A DNA stretch of 64,000 bases from positions 1,765,445 to 1,829,444 of the forward strand of contig JAQFVV010006216.1 of the NCBI GenBank assembly GCA_028023455.1. The letters run 5' to 3'. Numbering within the stretch: the stretch's first letter is position 1; each line of letters begins with the position of its first letter. Shown piece after piece: positions 1-11,239 of this stretch. Source of the DNA: Epiperipatus broadwayi (Eukaryota; Onychophora; Udeonychophora; Euonychophora; Peripatidae). Made by a program: the position numbers and the translations under genes. The notes below the pieces were generated by a model. It was not told the origin of the DNA and ran no database searches. It saw only the letters and a program-made list of their open reading frames with translations.

Positions 1-61
1 AAAAAGTTTTTTTTTTTTTTTGGCTAGTTTGGATGAGTTGTAGATTTGGGTTATATTGTGC

Positions 62-160
62 ACATAGGGTGCATAAAATAACAAATAAAATCATCACATT
101 TTCTTGTATAGGAAGGGAAAGCTGTAGGGCATCTGAATTCAAACCCTGCATAACTAATTC
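62..160 (+). repeat. Dispersed repeat fragment, relative of the 3.8-kb repeat
   Basis: About 95 bases match, in opposite orientation, the repeat at 3771-3861. Shared words include TCACATTTTCTTGTATAGG (in both with one difference), AGCTGTAGGGCA and TTCAAACCCT. The last word resembles a pol III box B, so a SINE origin is possible, but no convincing A box was found. It may instead be a fragment of the LTR of the minus-strand element at 3.8-6.8 kb. Confidence 0.6.
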
Positions 161-1012
161 CCAAAAGATCTGAGAAATACCTCTTTATTCAACTCATTTT
201 ATTAATCAAAGAAAGACAATCTATATTTTTAAACATCTATTAGAAATGTAAAGCACATATAAATGTCTCTAGACACAAACTATTCAAGTAATCATTTTTC
301 TGATCTTATTAACCTTCTTTAAAATTAATTTATACTTAATAGATTCTAATATTTTTCTTTAATTTTTGATTCTAATAGTCTTCCTGATTTATTTTATGAA
401 TTTGAAGTTATAGTTTTTTGAATCATTCAGATTATTTTTAATAGGCAAGTTTTATATGTTTGAATATCTGTGGGTGTGCCTATATTTACAGACATAGACC
501 TAAAACATTTACAAACACATTTTGATAATAGAAAATGTTTTATTAAAATAATTTTATAATTTCTTTATAAAAAATTTTATTGTTTAAAACAGTTATATAT
601 TATTTAGGATCAACTTATTTTATTATGTCTGGAAGATTTAAAGTTTCACTTAACCTTTTCAGACTGAGGTCAAGGGTTAATAAGAGCGAAAATGAAGGTC
701 AAATTTTAGACTTGAAAAAAAAGGAGTTGCTATTAAAATTTGATAGAGTCCAGATCAGCTGACAGTTACATTACCAATAAATCATATTTTGTATTTCTTA
801 CCAATAATAAATTTTAAAAAAATGTCAATTTTGAAAAAAATTTGATCAGATGGTTTAATTAATGGAAGCCATGCTTTTTGGTAACAAAACGTGAGGTTTG
901 AGATAGACTAACTTATATAAAATCTGACAATAAGTCTGTTAAAGAGAGCAAAATAAACTAAATTGCTTTCAAGAAATCAGATTGTTTTAAAGTTTTCTAC
1001 ATCAACATGGTG
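161..1012. other. AT-rich stretch without recognisable genes
   Basis: Both strands were read. Only short open frames of simple composition occur, with no domain signature, splice pattern or repeat structure that could be recognised. Confidence 0.6.
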
Positions 1013-1020
1013 GGCTAGAG

Positions 1021-1418
1021 CAGGGGTCCCCAACTCTATGCCCATGGGCACCTAGGTGCCCGCAGACCATTTTACGTGTGCCCGCTGCTATCCGAACATG
1101 ATAAAAAATTATCTGATACAAATAAATTTAATTTTTAAAATCTCTTATAAATCATTGTATTATATTGTAATCAAATTGTAGGGCATACTATATATACTTC
1201 TACAGCATAAAAATATAAATGTTAATTATATGTTAAAATTTTATTTTTGAAATAAATATTTTTTTGTACATTATGTGTATTATTAACAATATCCAACTAT
1301 AAATTTACATTGAAAAAATAAATGGTGCCTGCCATCTGGTTAAAAAAATAAATGGTGCCTGCCATCTGGCTGGTATTATAGAATGTGCCCTTAAGTGCAA
1401 AAAGATTGGGGACCCCTG
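1021..1418. mobile_element. Non-autonomous hAT element (MITE) with intact ends and target duplication
   Basis: The 398-bp element starts CAGGGGTCCCCAA and ends TTGGGGACCCCTG, a perfect 13-bp terminal inverted repeat of the hAT type. The 8-bp sequence GGCTAGAG stands directly before it (1013-1020) and directly after it (1419-1426). An 8-bp target duplication is the hallmark of hAT transposition. Internally, a segment of about 28 bp around 1316-1370 (key word GGTGCCTGCCATCTGG) is tandemly duplicated. There is no coding capacity, so it would have been moved in trans by a hAT transposase. Terminal repeat, target-site length and size all agree. Confidence 0.93.
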
Positions 1419-1426
1419 GGCTAGAG

Positions 1427-3770
1427 ATATTCTGTTATGGGACTCTATTTGGCTACCAGAAAATCAATGCACATCAGAAAAATTTGATTCCAAAATATTA
1501 AAACATCTTATAACTGATTGCTAAATAAGAAAAAAGAAAGTTATTGCTCACCTGTGCTTTTAAATCTAAATGGAGCTAAGAAGTAAATGCTAAAATTTGT
1601 GAAACCATGCTATTTCATTTATGCCATTTGCTGAGTTTAAATCAAAGCAAAATGCTAAAATATATGAAAGACAGAAGTATCCATCTGTCTATTAGCATAA
1701 TTATACTTAGAAGAAATGAAGAAACAATTCCAGTGCCAAATGCTCCCTATGGAAGCAAGATATTTCACCATCATCATCACAGTAAAAAATAATTGCAAGC
1801 CCAAGTCAGAATAGGACTGTTCTAGTAAACTACTGTAATTGGTAATTCTATGCATGTTACATATTGGTGTGTGACTGTTGTCAAATTTTAAACCTTCAAC
1901 AAGCTGACTTTAAAATCATTGGACTCTTTGAAACCATTCCATTGCCTCAAAAGTAAAAAAAACTGGTAATATGAATTTTAATTATATTTTTTATCAGTGA
2001 CTATTAACAAATCTTTTTAATAATAAATCCATTATCTCTCTCTTTAAATCTCTGAACTTTAAATGAAAATCAATTATAGATTTTCAGTAATAATAGCTAT
2101 TGCATTATTAATGAATTATGTATTCTTAAATTATTACATGTAACCATTTATGTGTGTATTTTATTTTTATAAAATGTGTTTATTGTATATTGATTCAAAT
2201 ATTACAAAATGTTGGTTTATATTGTATGTTAAAAGGATTTAATAGTTTTTTTATTCATAATGGGAATTAACACATATAAGAATATAATTATGCTTACTTA
2301 CATGTATATTTCTTGAGCCTGAATGTTTAAAAAAATCGGTCAAAATTTAGCATTGGGCAAGATGGATTTTTTAAAAAAGTAATTAATGATCTAGATCAGT
2401 GGACAGTCAGATAGGTAATTTAAAGCTAATTTCCTTCAATGCTCTAATCTCTATAATGTGACTAACCTTTCTCAACTCATTTCACTTTTTAATATTGTTT
2501 AAATTTCTAAAGATGAAAATATATGTTATACACAATAGGTGAGTATGTGTGTGCATAGTGTTTATTTTTTTTAATGAAATGTTTTTTTAGGATATAAAAT
2601 TTTTATTTATTCACTATAGAAATTTATACATCCACATTACACTATAATATGAACATTCAGCACACATCATTTAAAAAAAAGGGAAGATCTTTGGTATTAT
2701 TAATATTATTATTTAAATGTAAACAATTTATCATTGTTAATTATATAAATGTTTATCTATATTATTAATGATCAATCGGTAATAAATGTTAATTTATTTT
2801 ATTAAGAAGCATATATCTTTCTTACAAGTTATTCATTGTCTTGTTAATTATGATCATTTATTATCACTGATGAATATTAATTGTTAAGTCATAATTTAAA
2901 TATAATAATGTTTTAGGTAAATAATTATAGGTTTATAAAAGATGAAATTTATGTTGTTAGTTCTAAAGCTGTGGTTGGAAGTATCATTATTATCATCATC
3001 ATCATCTTGTTAATCAATAGTCTAAATAAATGTGTTTAATAGACATATGAATAATGGTTTTCACTGTATTTATTATTTGTGAGCCATCATAAGATAGGAC
3101 TACCATGTAAGATCATCAAATGTCATTCAAGATAGTGAATTGCCACTGCTAAATAATATAGTGTTGAATATGAGTGAGTCAGACTTATGAGAATGTTGAA
3201 ATGGATTTATGATATTAAAATCTTATATAATAATTTTGTCGGATAATTTTATTTGCACAACTAAAGTATCATAAGGATGTTTTGTTTTCCTTAATGTTAA
3301 TGCAAATGTGATATGGTTCTAAAATCCAAAATCATACATCCGGTTTTAAATAATGTGCCAAAAAAGTTCAAACCAGGTACATATATAAGTAGGTATATGA
3401 TATAACTTGGTCTAAGGTTTAGATAGCCTAGAGGTACCCAGATAAACCATAGACACTTATAATAACTTTCAGTAAGCTTCAAAGCATACTAGCATATTAA
3501 TTTCATTTCCCCCCAAGATATTTTACTACTCTAATTTTTTGATAATTTTTATTAGTTACAATATACATACATACATGAAGGAAATGTTGTTAATTGATTT
3601 TAATTTAATGAGTTTCCTTTTCTTATTTTATTGCAAAATTTATTTTAAGTGCAAAAGAACAAATAATGGTCAATTATAAAATGCACATTAATATAATAAC
3701 TCTAGAAAAAATATCAATACAAAGAGCATAAATATTTCCCACACTCTCTTTCTGTTCTAGGCTTTTAAGA
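1427..3770. other. AT-rich stretch without recognisable genes
   Basis: The open frames here are short and low in complexity. A few CAT/ATC triplet runs (about 1769 and 2988-3006) are minor microsatellites. Nothing else was recognised. Confidence 0.55.
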
Positions 3771-3912
3771 CAGGATCATGTAGGGTTTGAACTTGGGTGC
3801 CCTACAGCTCCCCTGCCTATACAAGAAAATGTGACGATTGTTTTTTTCAGTTTTTATTTTATGCACATTATTGCAATTTTAACCACAGTCTAAAATGGAA
3901 TGGGCACAACAT
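3771..3912 (-). repeat. 3' LTR-like copy of the minus-strand element
   Basis: Positions 3862-3910 match 6732-6780 in the same orientation (shared core TGCACATTATTGCAATTTTA, one difference). The adjoining 3771-3861 matches the repeat at 62-160 in reverse. The two LTR-like copies stop matching at the GTGCATA word, so one of them is rearranged. Confidence 0.55.
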
Positions 3913-4229
3913 TCCCTCTCCTAATAAAAAAATCTTTACTTTAATTATCCATAACCAAAAAAACATTTTTTTTCATATCCTTTTCCTTTTGTAAGCCATA
4001 CAATTATCACAATAAATTGATCCAATGTTATATTACATATTATATTATTGTGATTTGCATAAAATTGCAAATGTATAATCATTTCATTTTTGATAGTTTC
4101 ATTTTCCATTTTTACTGGACATTTGTAATATACATCTTGAGGATTTATTTTATGTAAATTCAGGTCATAAAATCCATCTAGAAATATGGACTCTTGGTAC
4201 GATACATACTGTGACTTTAATTTATCCCT

Positions 4230-5448
4230 CTATAACATATATAATTGCCAGTTAATATATTTAACAATATTAGAATTTTGAGGCCACACCCACTTGTTGG
4301 TTAATATGTTGAGAACTAGATTTTTGATCATTTGGTTCTCTTCCTGAGATATTTGTTTCATCCTTTCTATTTCTTCTCTTAATTTAACTGCCTGATATTG
4401 TGCATGGAGTTTTTCCTCTGACTCCTTTCTCATCCTCTTCACTTCATAATCCATCTTAACCAGACTATTATTGATTTCCCTATATATTCTTTTCATTGGA
4501 AGATTTTGTTTTAGTTTCTTCTTTTAATGTAAGCACCTGATCTACATGGTATGGTTCCTCCAGCTTCCTTTGCATTCTCTTAACTTCATAACCCACATTA
4601 ATCTGACCTTTAGTCATCTCATCATATACACTCTTTACTGGGAGATTTTCTTAGTTTCTATGAGCATTTCTATTTCTTGAAGCTTATCATCCATCAATGT
4701 AATTGGTCTGTTTATGTTCTCATTTAATGTTTCATTCATTTCTTTTATATGTTGTTCTATTTTATCTTTTAACACTTGTAAGCCTTGACCACCTTCCTGT
4801 TTTATAACTTTAATAGATCCACATACTTTTTCCATCCTATCTTCTGAAAAGATTTTAGCTTTATCTTCTAATCTTTGACTATCTTCTTTTATACCTTCTG
4901 TACCTGTTTTATCCTTTTTTGGACTTTCTCCATATTTCTGTCTTATTTTCCCAGGTCATGATCCTTCTGCTATTGTTTTCAATAGAGTTATCTATCTTTT
5001 CTTTTAAACCTTCTATATTCCTTTTACCAGCTTCTCTTAGACTTTCTAAACCTTCTGTAATTCTTTTATTACCTTCTATATATTTTATCTATTTTCTTTT
5101 CTAAAGATTTATTGTTATCTTTTAAGACCTCTTAAACTTCCTAAACTTTTTTCCAGATTTATCTATCTTTTGCTCTAAATGTTGGAACATATGCAACATC
5201 ATTATTTCCATCTCTGATGGTGCTTTGTTTTCTGTATCTGGCAAATTTCTGGCTCTTCAGCTAGTTTCTGTGGTTGAGACTGCACTATTGTCACTAACTA
5301 TAGGGGCATTTTTCTCAACTTCTCTTACCATTGGTAATCTAAATGAAACCTCCACATTCTCTTCTTGAATATAAAAATTACTAATTCCAGGGATCAGGGC
5401 ACTTTTCTCCTTCATAACCATCTCAGCAGTATCATTCAATTCACTCAT
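4230..5448 (-). pseudogene. Gag-like coiled-coil protein, degenerate
   Basis: A minus-strand reading frame begins at an ATG (MSELNDTAEM) at 5448 and is broken by several stops and frameshifts. The translation is rich in E, K, I, N and L in heptad-like order, for example LESLREAGKRNIEGLKEKI, then LKDKIEQHIKEMNE, then LREEIERMKQISQEENQMI. The product would have been a long helical, probably coiled-coil protein. It follows a primer-binding-site-like motif inside an LTR-bounded unit, which is where gag sits, so gag is the best reading. No zinc knuckle or major-homology-type motif was seen, and a captured cellular coiled-coil gene cannot be excluded. Confidence 0.5.
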
Positions 5449-6686
5449 TTTCTTAAAATTCAATATATTCAGTCCAAGCTCCCTGACCACCAAGAACCAG
5501 CACATCCATTCCCTTTCTGAGATACATCTTCGACTGACTGACTTGCCTTTCACCTTGCTGTCTCATGATTTCAATAAAAAAAATTAATATCCATCATTTA
5601 ATGAATTACCTTGACAGTAAGCTATATAGTAGACATTAATCTATACAGTACATCCATATTTATAATAGCCCAAATATTATATTCATATATTCTCTTAGAG
5701 ATCTGACTGATACTGGCAGCCAACAGAATGATTAGCAGTTGACATTTCATGATATAAATAAAATAATTCAGTCACAGCACTATAATAATTCAGTCACAGC
5801 ACTATAAGCACAATGCATCATGAACACTCAGAAGACTATCCCAATTCAATCACCTTCAAACTGCCACAACCCTTGATAGAATGATGCAATCTCTGTTGCA
5901 ATGCCCCGAGTCTTTCAAATCATATGAGCTGAAATATATAAAATGCCTTGACCTCTCTCTCTTGTAGTCTTATATAGCAAATATCAAAATGCCCTGCTTA
6001 TTTCAAGTCTTATGGACTATAGAATGCATAAGAAATCTATGCCTTGATCTCTCTCTTGGGAGACTTATAGCTGATATCATGGCAGTACTACTGTTAACTG
6101 CTTCATGATAAATATTAACAACTTATAAATTGGGTTGGAGCAGTGAATGTGATGGATAAGTCATGGGTTACATAAATACACAGCATTCTCAAGGGAATGA
6201 CAAAACTCTCCATCCATCACCAATAAATGCAATCTAGCTAACCAAACTCCAACAATCAAATATCCAATCCAACCTCCAAAATCATAGACTTTCTATAAAA
6301 TGAATTTCCCAAACATACATGAAATTATTATTCCATGATTCACAACTATCAATATGGCTATCCCTATGTTGCAATAAACCATTCATTAATAAATCAAATG
6401 TTTTAAAAAAATCCTGTCTAATTTAACACTGACCCAAGTATTGATATCCATATATTTTAAAAATTGAAAAACTAAGCTGTTTTATGGCTGTACCCATTTA
6501 TCAACATCGATGAAAGAAATAACATAACAATAAACATCATCATATACAAGTCTAAAATAAGAACATATGGCCAAGGCAATTCTATGAAAAGACAAAAAAA
6601 AATTTACACCTAAAAAAATTTTTTTTTTACCACATATCTCTCATCATTATATAGACTACTTTTCTCAGGTAGATAGCATATCTAGG
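5449..6686 (-). other. Leader region of the minus-strand LTR element, no gene seen
   Basis: This lies between the primer-binding-site-like motif and the gag-like frame. It has no long open frame. A short tandem duplication around 5764-5802 (TAATTCAGTCACAGCACTAT twice) is the only repeat noticed. Confidence 0.45.
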
Positions 6687-6704
6687 GCCCCACATTGGGT
6701 GCCA
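6687..6704 (-). promoter_or_regulatory. Primer-binding-site-like motif
   Basis: The minus strand reads TGGCACCCAATGTGGGGC immediately after the LTR-like copy. Starting with TGG (complement of the tRNA 3' CCA) and continuing with a GC-rich stretch in otherwise AT-rich DNA is typical of LTR-element primer-binding sites. The priming tRNA was not determined. Confidence 0.55.
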
Positions 6705-6781
6705 TTTACAACCCATTAAAATGTGTAGTGTATGCACATTATTGCAATTTTAGCCACAGGTTAAAATGTAATGGGCACAAT
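6705..6781 (-). repeat. 5' LTR-like copy of the minus-strand element
   Basis: The minus strand starts TTGTGCCCATTACATT and ends GGGTTGTAAA just before the primer-binding-site-like motif. It matches 3862-3910. At about 77 bp it is very short for an LTR, so it may be truncated. Confidence 0.45.
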
Positions 6782-7347
6782 TTATATGGATGGAGAATTA
6801 AAAAAAGATTTAAAAAATAATACTTATTTTTTGAAAAATGATTAAAGTTATTCTGGATTGTAAAAATTTAACTTCCCACAAATAAGATTAAAATTATTAT
6901 ATAACTAACAGATATTACATATTCATTTTGAAAGATTGAACTGACAGATATAAATAGACCTTTACACCAAATTAAAAGGTTCATCAAAAATGTATATTTG
7001 CTATTGTAGTCTATTTTTTCTTAGCATCCATTCTGTATAATTAGAGTTACATACCAGTATAACTTTGAGAACTTGCTAAACAACTCAAGGCTTTAATAAA
7101 ACTTCAAGGTATCATTATCAATGTAGATCAATTCCTGATCCTTGAGTTATCTATTCAAAGTATATGAGAGTTTAGCATACTTGTTGCTTAACTATTTTAA
7201 AATCTTTTTGAGTTTGCATTTCTGAAAAAAATATGTTTTTCAATAAATATATTTTCCATAATTGTTTTCATGATGTTCAAATTTATTAATCAGTGTATTA
7301 TTTGCCATATAAATCTCTACTCAAACTATTTATACATTCATCTCTTT
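6782..7347. other. AT-rich stretch without recognisable genes
   Basis: No open frame, repeat or RNA signature was recognised between the LTR remnant and the piggyBac-like element. Confidence 0.55.
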
Positions 7348-7789
7348 TTAACCCTTTGAGACCGAAAACCGCCTGTTTACGCATTAAAAAAAGTTTACAA
7401 TTTCGACCGCAATAGCGTGCAAACCGTATACGTCACAGTTACACTTTTTTTTTCTTTCTCTCCGCCATTTTTCTATCTTTTTGTACGTCTAAAAATTTTT
7501 TCTGTGCGATGAAAATTAGATTTTTTATAGCAATTTTTGTAAAGTACATTATTAAAATTTTGTAATTTTTTTTATCTTTCTAGATTTTATCAACCGATAA
7601 AAAAAATATACGGAGAAAACAATTATTTTCGCCGCTAAATGTAATTACGTTTATAACGAACTTTTCTGTTGATGTGTTTGATTTTGAGGTTTCGTATTCC
7701 CCATTACCTGTAAGTATTCAACATTCATCATCATCATCTCCCACTAATATATAATAATTGCTTGTAATTCCTTTGGGTTATTTATTTTA

Positions 7790-8975
7790 TTTTATTTACT
7801 GTTTTTATACATTTCATTGTAGATAAGTTTTTATTCATTTTATAGCATACTTTGCTATTATGGTTTGCTATATAATAATGCATAATTTAACTCACTCTTA
7901 CCCTCATGATATTCCAATAATGTAGTAATTATTTTTTACATGCATAACTTAGAATTTACTACGTTTTTATTCATTTCATTGTAGATAACTTTTTATTCAT
8001 TTTATAGCATACTTTGCAGATAACTTTTTATTCATTTGATAGCATACTTTGCTATTATGGTTTGTTATGTAATAATGCATAATTTAGCTCACTCTTACCC
8101 TCATGATATTCCAATAATGTAGTAATTATTTTTTACATGCATAACTTAGAATTTACTACATTTTTATTCGTTTCATTATAGATAACTTTTTATTTATTTG
8201 ATAGCATACTTTGCTATTATGGTTTGCTATGTAATAATGCATAATTTAGCTCACTCTTACCCTCATGATATTCCAATAATGTAGTAATTATTTTTTACAT
8301 GCATAACTTAGAATTTACTACGTTTTTATTCATTTCATTGTAGATAACTTTTTATTCATTTTATAGCATACTTTGCAGATAACTTTTTATTCATTTGATA
8401 GCATACTTTGCTATTATGGTTTGCTATGTAATAATGCATAATTTAGCTCACTCTTACCCTCATGATATTCCAATAATGTAGTAATTATTTTTTACATGCA
8501 TAACTTAGAATTTACTACATTTTTATTCGTTTCATTATAGATAACTTTTTATTTATTTGATAGCATACTTTGCTATTATGGTTTGCTATGTAATAATGCA
8601 TAATTTAGCTCACTCTTACCCTCATGATATTCCAATAATGTAGTAATTATTTTTTACATGCATAACTTAGAATTTACTACATTTTTATTCGTTTCATTAT
8701 AGATAACTTTTTATTTATTTGATAGCATACTTTGCTATTATGGTTTGCTATGTAATAATGCATAATTTAGCTCACTCTTACCCTCATGATATTCCAATAA
8801 TGTAGTAATTATTTTTTACATGCATAACTTAGAATTTACTACGTTTTTATTCATTTCATTGTAGATAACTTTTTATTCATTTTATAGCATACTTTGCAGA
8901 TAACTTTTTATTTATTTGATAGCATACTTTGCTATTATGGTTTGCTATGTAATAATGCATAATTTAGCTCACCCT
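7790..8975 (+). repeat. Minisatellite of mixed 162- and 197-bp units
   Basis: The word CTCACTCTTACCCTCATGAT starts at 7891, 8088, 8250, 8447, 8609 and 8771, and a variant starts at 8968. The spacings are 197, 162, 197, 162, 162 and 197. The long unit differs by an internal 35-bp duplication (around GATAACTTTTTATTCATTT). Copies are nearly identical, which suggests recent expansion or homogenisation. There is no coding potential. Confidence 0.92.
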
Positions 8976-9127
8976 TACCAGTTGCTCCACATCATCATCA
9001 TCAGTTATTTTGAAATTGATTTTGCTCATGCATTTATATTTTCAACAATTTGCAAACTGTCTTCAAACTATCCACTCTGTTCTGTGAAACTAACAAGGTG
9101 AAAAAAATAAATACCTCACAATGCTGA

Positions 9128-9376
9128 ATCAACAGTCATCATCATCTCCCACTCATATATAATAATTGCTTGTAATTCCTTTTGATTATTTATTTTATTT
9201 TATTTACTATGTTGTTATTCATTTTATTTTAGAAACAAATTTTTAAATTATTTATTTGCATATTTGGCAATTATGATCTGCCATGAAATAATGCATAATT
9301 TATCTCGCCCCACCCCTGATTTTTCAATAATATAGTCATTATTTTTTACCCCCATAACTTAGAATTTACTAAAGTT
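9128..9376 (+). repeat. Diverged outlying copy of the minisatellite flank and unit
   Basis: This segment repeats the sequence at about 7720-7958, beginning with a CATCATCATCTCCCAC word, continuing with ATATAATAATTGCTTGTAAT, and ending with a diverged monomer (CATAACTTAGAATTTACTA). It is an older duplicate separated from the homogenised array by about 150 bp. Confidence 0.75.
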
Positions 9377-9427
9377 ATTACTGTTATTTTTTTTTTGATC
9401 CTCACTAAAACCTTGCATTTCTAATAG

Positions 9428-9552
9428 ATATCCCGCATAGAGGGCCTAGAAAAACAACTGCTTGCAAAAATAGAACACATAGAGTGTCAAGCAGAAAAAA
9501 GAGATTGAAATGGTCACCTTTTGCCACATTACACCAACAATCTGTAACTCAG
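9428..9552 (+). other. Candidate internal exon within the piggyBac-like element
   Basis: A 125-base segment is preceded by a pyrimidine-containing CTAATAG acceptor and followed by CAG|GTAGGT, a good 5' splice site. One frame is open throughout and is very basic (key parts HRGPRKTTACKNRTH and SSRKKRLKWSPF). It is richer in GC than its surroundings. It could be a remnant of a transposase or host exon. No family was recognised, and an open frame of this length can occur by chance. Confidence 0.3.
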
Positions 9553-9887
9553 GTAGGTCATGTTATATATTATTTTTTTCTGCATTTTATGACGAATGTG
9601 ATGAAGCTGTCTATGAAATTGTCATTTTAGGCTATATCTTTCAAAATTGAGAGTTTGTGAACCAATGTAAAAATAAAGATATATAAAATGTGAAAAATCT
9701 CCTTTCTTTAATTATTTTTTTGTGGTAATGACTATTTTATCAGCTTCATTACATTCTTTCATATTTGCACTTTCTAAAAATGTATATATATTTGTTATTT
9801 ATTGTAATAAATTAGACATTTCATTTAAAATTGTATGTCCTGTAATTTTTTCTGTGAATTCAAAATGGCCGTTCAGGTCACAAGGGG

Positions 9888-10299
9888 TAAATAAATAATC
9901 TAAGAGAATGTAACAAAACAAAACAAAAATAAAAATATTAATAAAAACAACAATGTTTTTTCTTCTTAAAATTAGTATATTAATTAAATAAATATAAAAT
10001 AAAGCATCTTAAATATAATTTTATGAGCACTTTTAATCTAGCCTTTTAAAAATTACTTTTTACTAGTACTATTATTTTAAATACATATATAAACATATAA
10101 ATGATAAATTGTCTTCAACAGTATATATTGTAAGATTGAATAAATCTGGGGTGGTAGAAATATCATAGCAAATAAAATAAGATAATTCAGTAATACTAAT
10201 TTAAATAATGGAATAAAATATTAAAGTAATTTATTAAGATATTAAAATAAGAGATATTAAAGGATGATATTAAAGTAATTTTAGTAATTTTTACTATTT
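9888..10299. other. AT-rich stretch without recognisable genes
   Basis: Runs of A, T and TATTAAAG-like words only. No feature was recognised. Confidence 0.5.
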
Positions 10300-11135
10300 A
10301 AAGAGTGCATGAGATCATGATATAATAAAATATAATATTAAAGTAGTAAAATAATAAAGTATTAAAGTAAGATCTAAAGTAAGAGATAGTAATGTTTAAT
10401 ATCCAAAAATCTGTCAAAAATATAAGTAATTTTATATATTCAAAAGGCAGCATAAGATTAACAGATCTTTGAGAGATCAGCCTAGTTAACTCCTTAAGCA
10501 ATTACAAGTACCATTAACCATACAACAACCATCAATAAGTAAAACTAAGCAATCCTCAAAATAACCATTCATTATCAAGAATAGTCAACAATAAAATAAA
10601 TCAATAGTCAATCTTGTGGCTAGATTAAAAATGGGTCAAATGAGTCTACTTTGGAGTAGGCTAACAATTGAGCCATTGCCAGCTTGGACAATTATTTAAA
10701 CATTACTTTGGATATACCAAACTTAAGTGTTCATACATTAGAATACATAATCATTCAAAACAATAATGCTGGGATATTACAACATGATTATCATCATCAA
10801 AGTTCTGGCCACTTAGTACATTGATGTAATAGCCAACTATAAATTTCATTTTTAATAAAATGACACTAAAATAAAATGTTGTTCATGGGTTTAAAAAAAT
10901 ATAATCTTATGCACCAACCAGGATATATCAATCATAGTGGATGCCCCTTAAGCTGTAAATACATCTCCATTCATATAATCAGACCATTATGCATGAATCT
11001 AGCTTAAAGAACATAAGCTCTATAACTGCTACTGTGACTAAAATATGATGACTTACATAATATTCTAAAAACTTAGAATCAAATACAATGAAATAATTTG
11101 AACAAAGAAATACAAGTTTATTAATAACAATACAA
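10300..11135 (+). repeat. Unclassified dispersed repeat of about 0.8 kb, copy 1
   Basis: This segment matches 35870-36730 in reverse orientation along its whole length. Shared landmarks in order are CATGAGATCATGA, a TTTGAGAGATCA word, a TGGCCACTTAGT word, a CAACCAGGATA-like word, ATAATCAGACCATTAT, CTCTATAACT and CAAGTTTATT(A/C)ATAACAAT. Divergence is substantial, with many small indels. No coding frame, terminal inverted repeat or poly-A tail was seen, so the class is unknown. Confidence 0.7.
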
Positions 11136-11239
11136 ATGATATTAAGGTCTCTAGAATATAGCTATATACAATATAAACCTTGTGATTTTGATTAAATTAT
11201 AAAATGTAAGTTATTACATTTTGATTTACATTATTAATA

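Larger units (their letters stand above)
3771..6781 (-). mobile_element. LTR retrotransposon remnant, minus strand
   Basis: Read on the minus strand, the order is a short LTR-like sequence (6781-6705), a primer-binding-site-like motif directly after it (6704-6687), an untranslated leader, a broken coiled-coil gag-like reading frame (5448-4230), and a second LTR-like copy (3912-3862) ending in the dispersed repeat at 3861-3771. The two terminal copies share about 49 bases with roughly five differences. No protease, reverse transcriptase, RNase H or integrase motif lies between them, so the element is non-autonomous or has lost pol. The LTR boundaries and target duplication could not be defined, so the outer limits are approximate. 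Confidence 0.55.
7352..9887. mobile_element. piggyBac-like element, probably non-autonomous
   Basis: The left end is TTAA followed by CCCTTTGAGACCGAAAACC. The right end, read inward on the minus strand, is CCCCTTGTGACCTGAACGGCC, flanked by TAAA. A TTAA target and ends beginning CCCTTTG or close to it are diagnostic for the piggyBac superfamily. Here the right target copy has one substitution and the inverted repeats are imperfect. The ends are clearly richer in GC than the surroundings. The interior is mostly a minisatellite (7790-8975) plus one candidate exon (9428-9552). No DDD transposase domain was found, so the element would depend on a transposase made elsewhere. Confidence 0.6.

Noticed and set aside
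3771-3800. tRNA gene or SINE promoter suggested by a GTTCAAACCC box-B-like word
   Set aside because: No A box at the right distance and no cloverleaf. Kept only as a remark on the repeat.
7790-8975. Possible CRISPR-like array because of regular repeats
   Set aside because: The units are contiguous 162- and 197-bp tandem repeats without unique spacers, in eukaryotic DNA.
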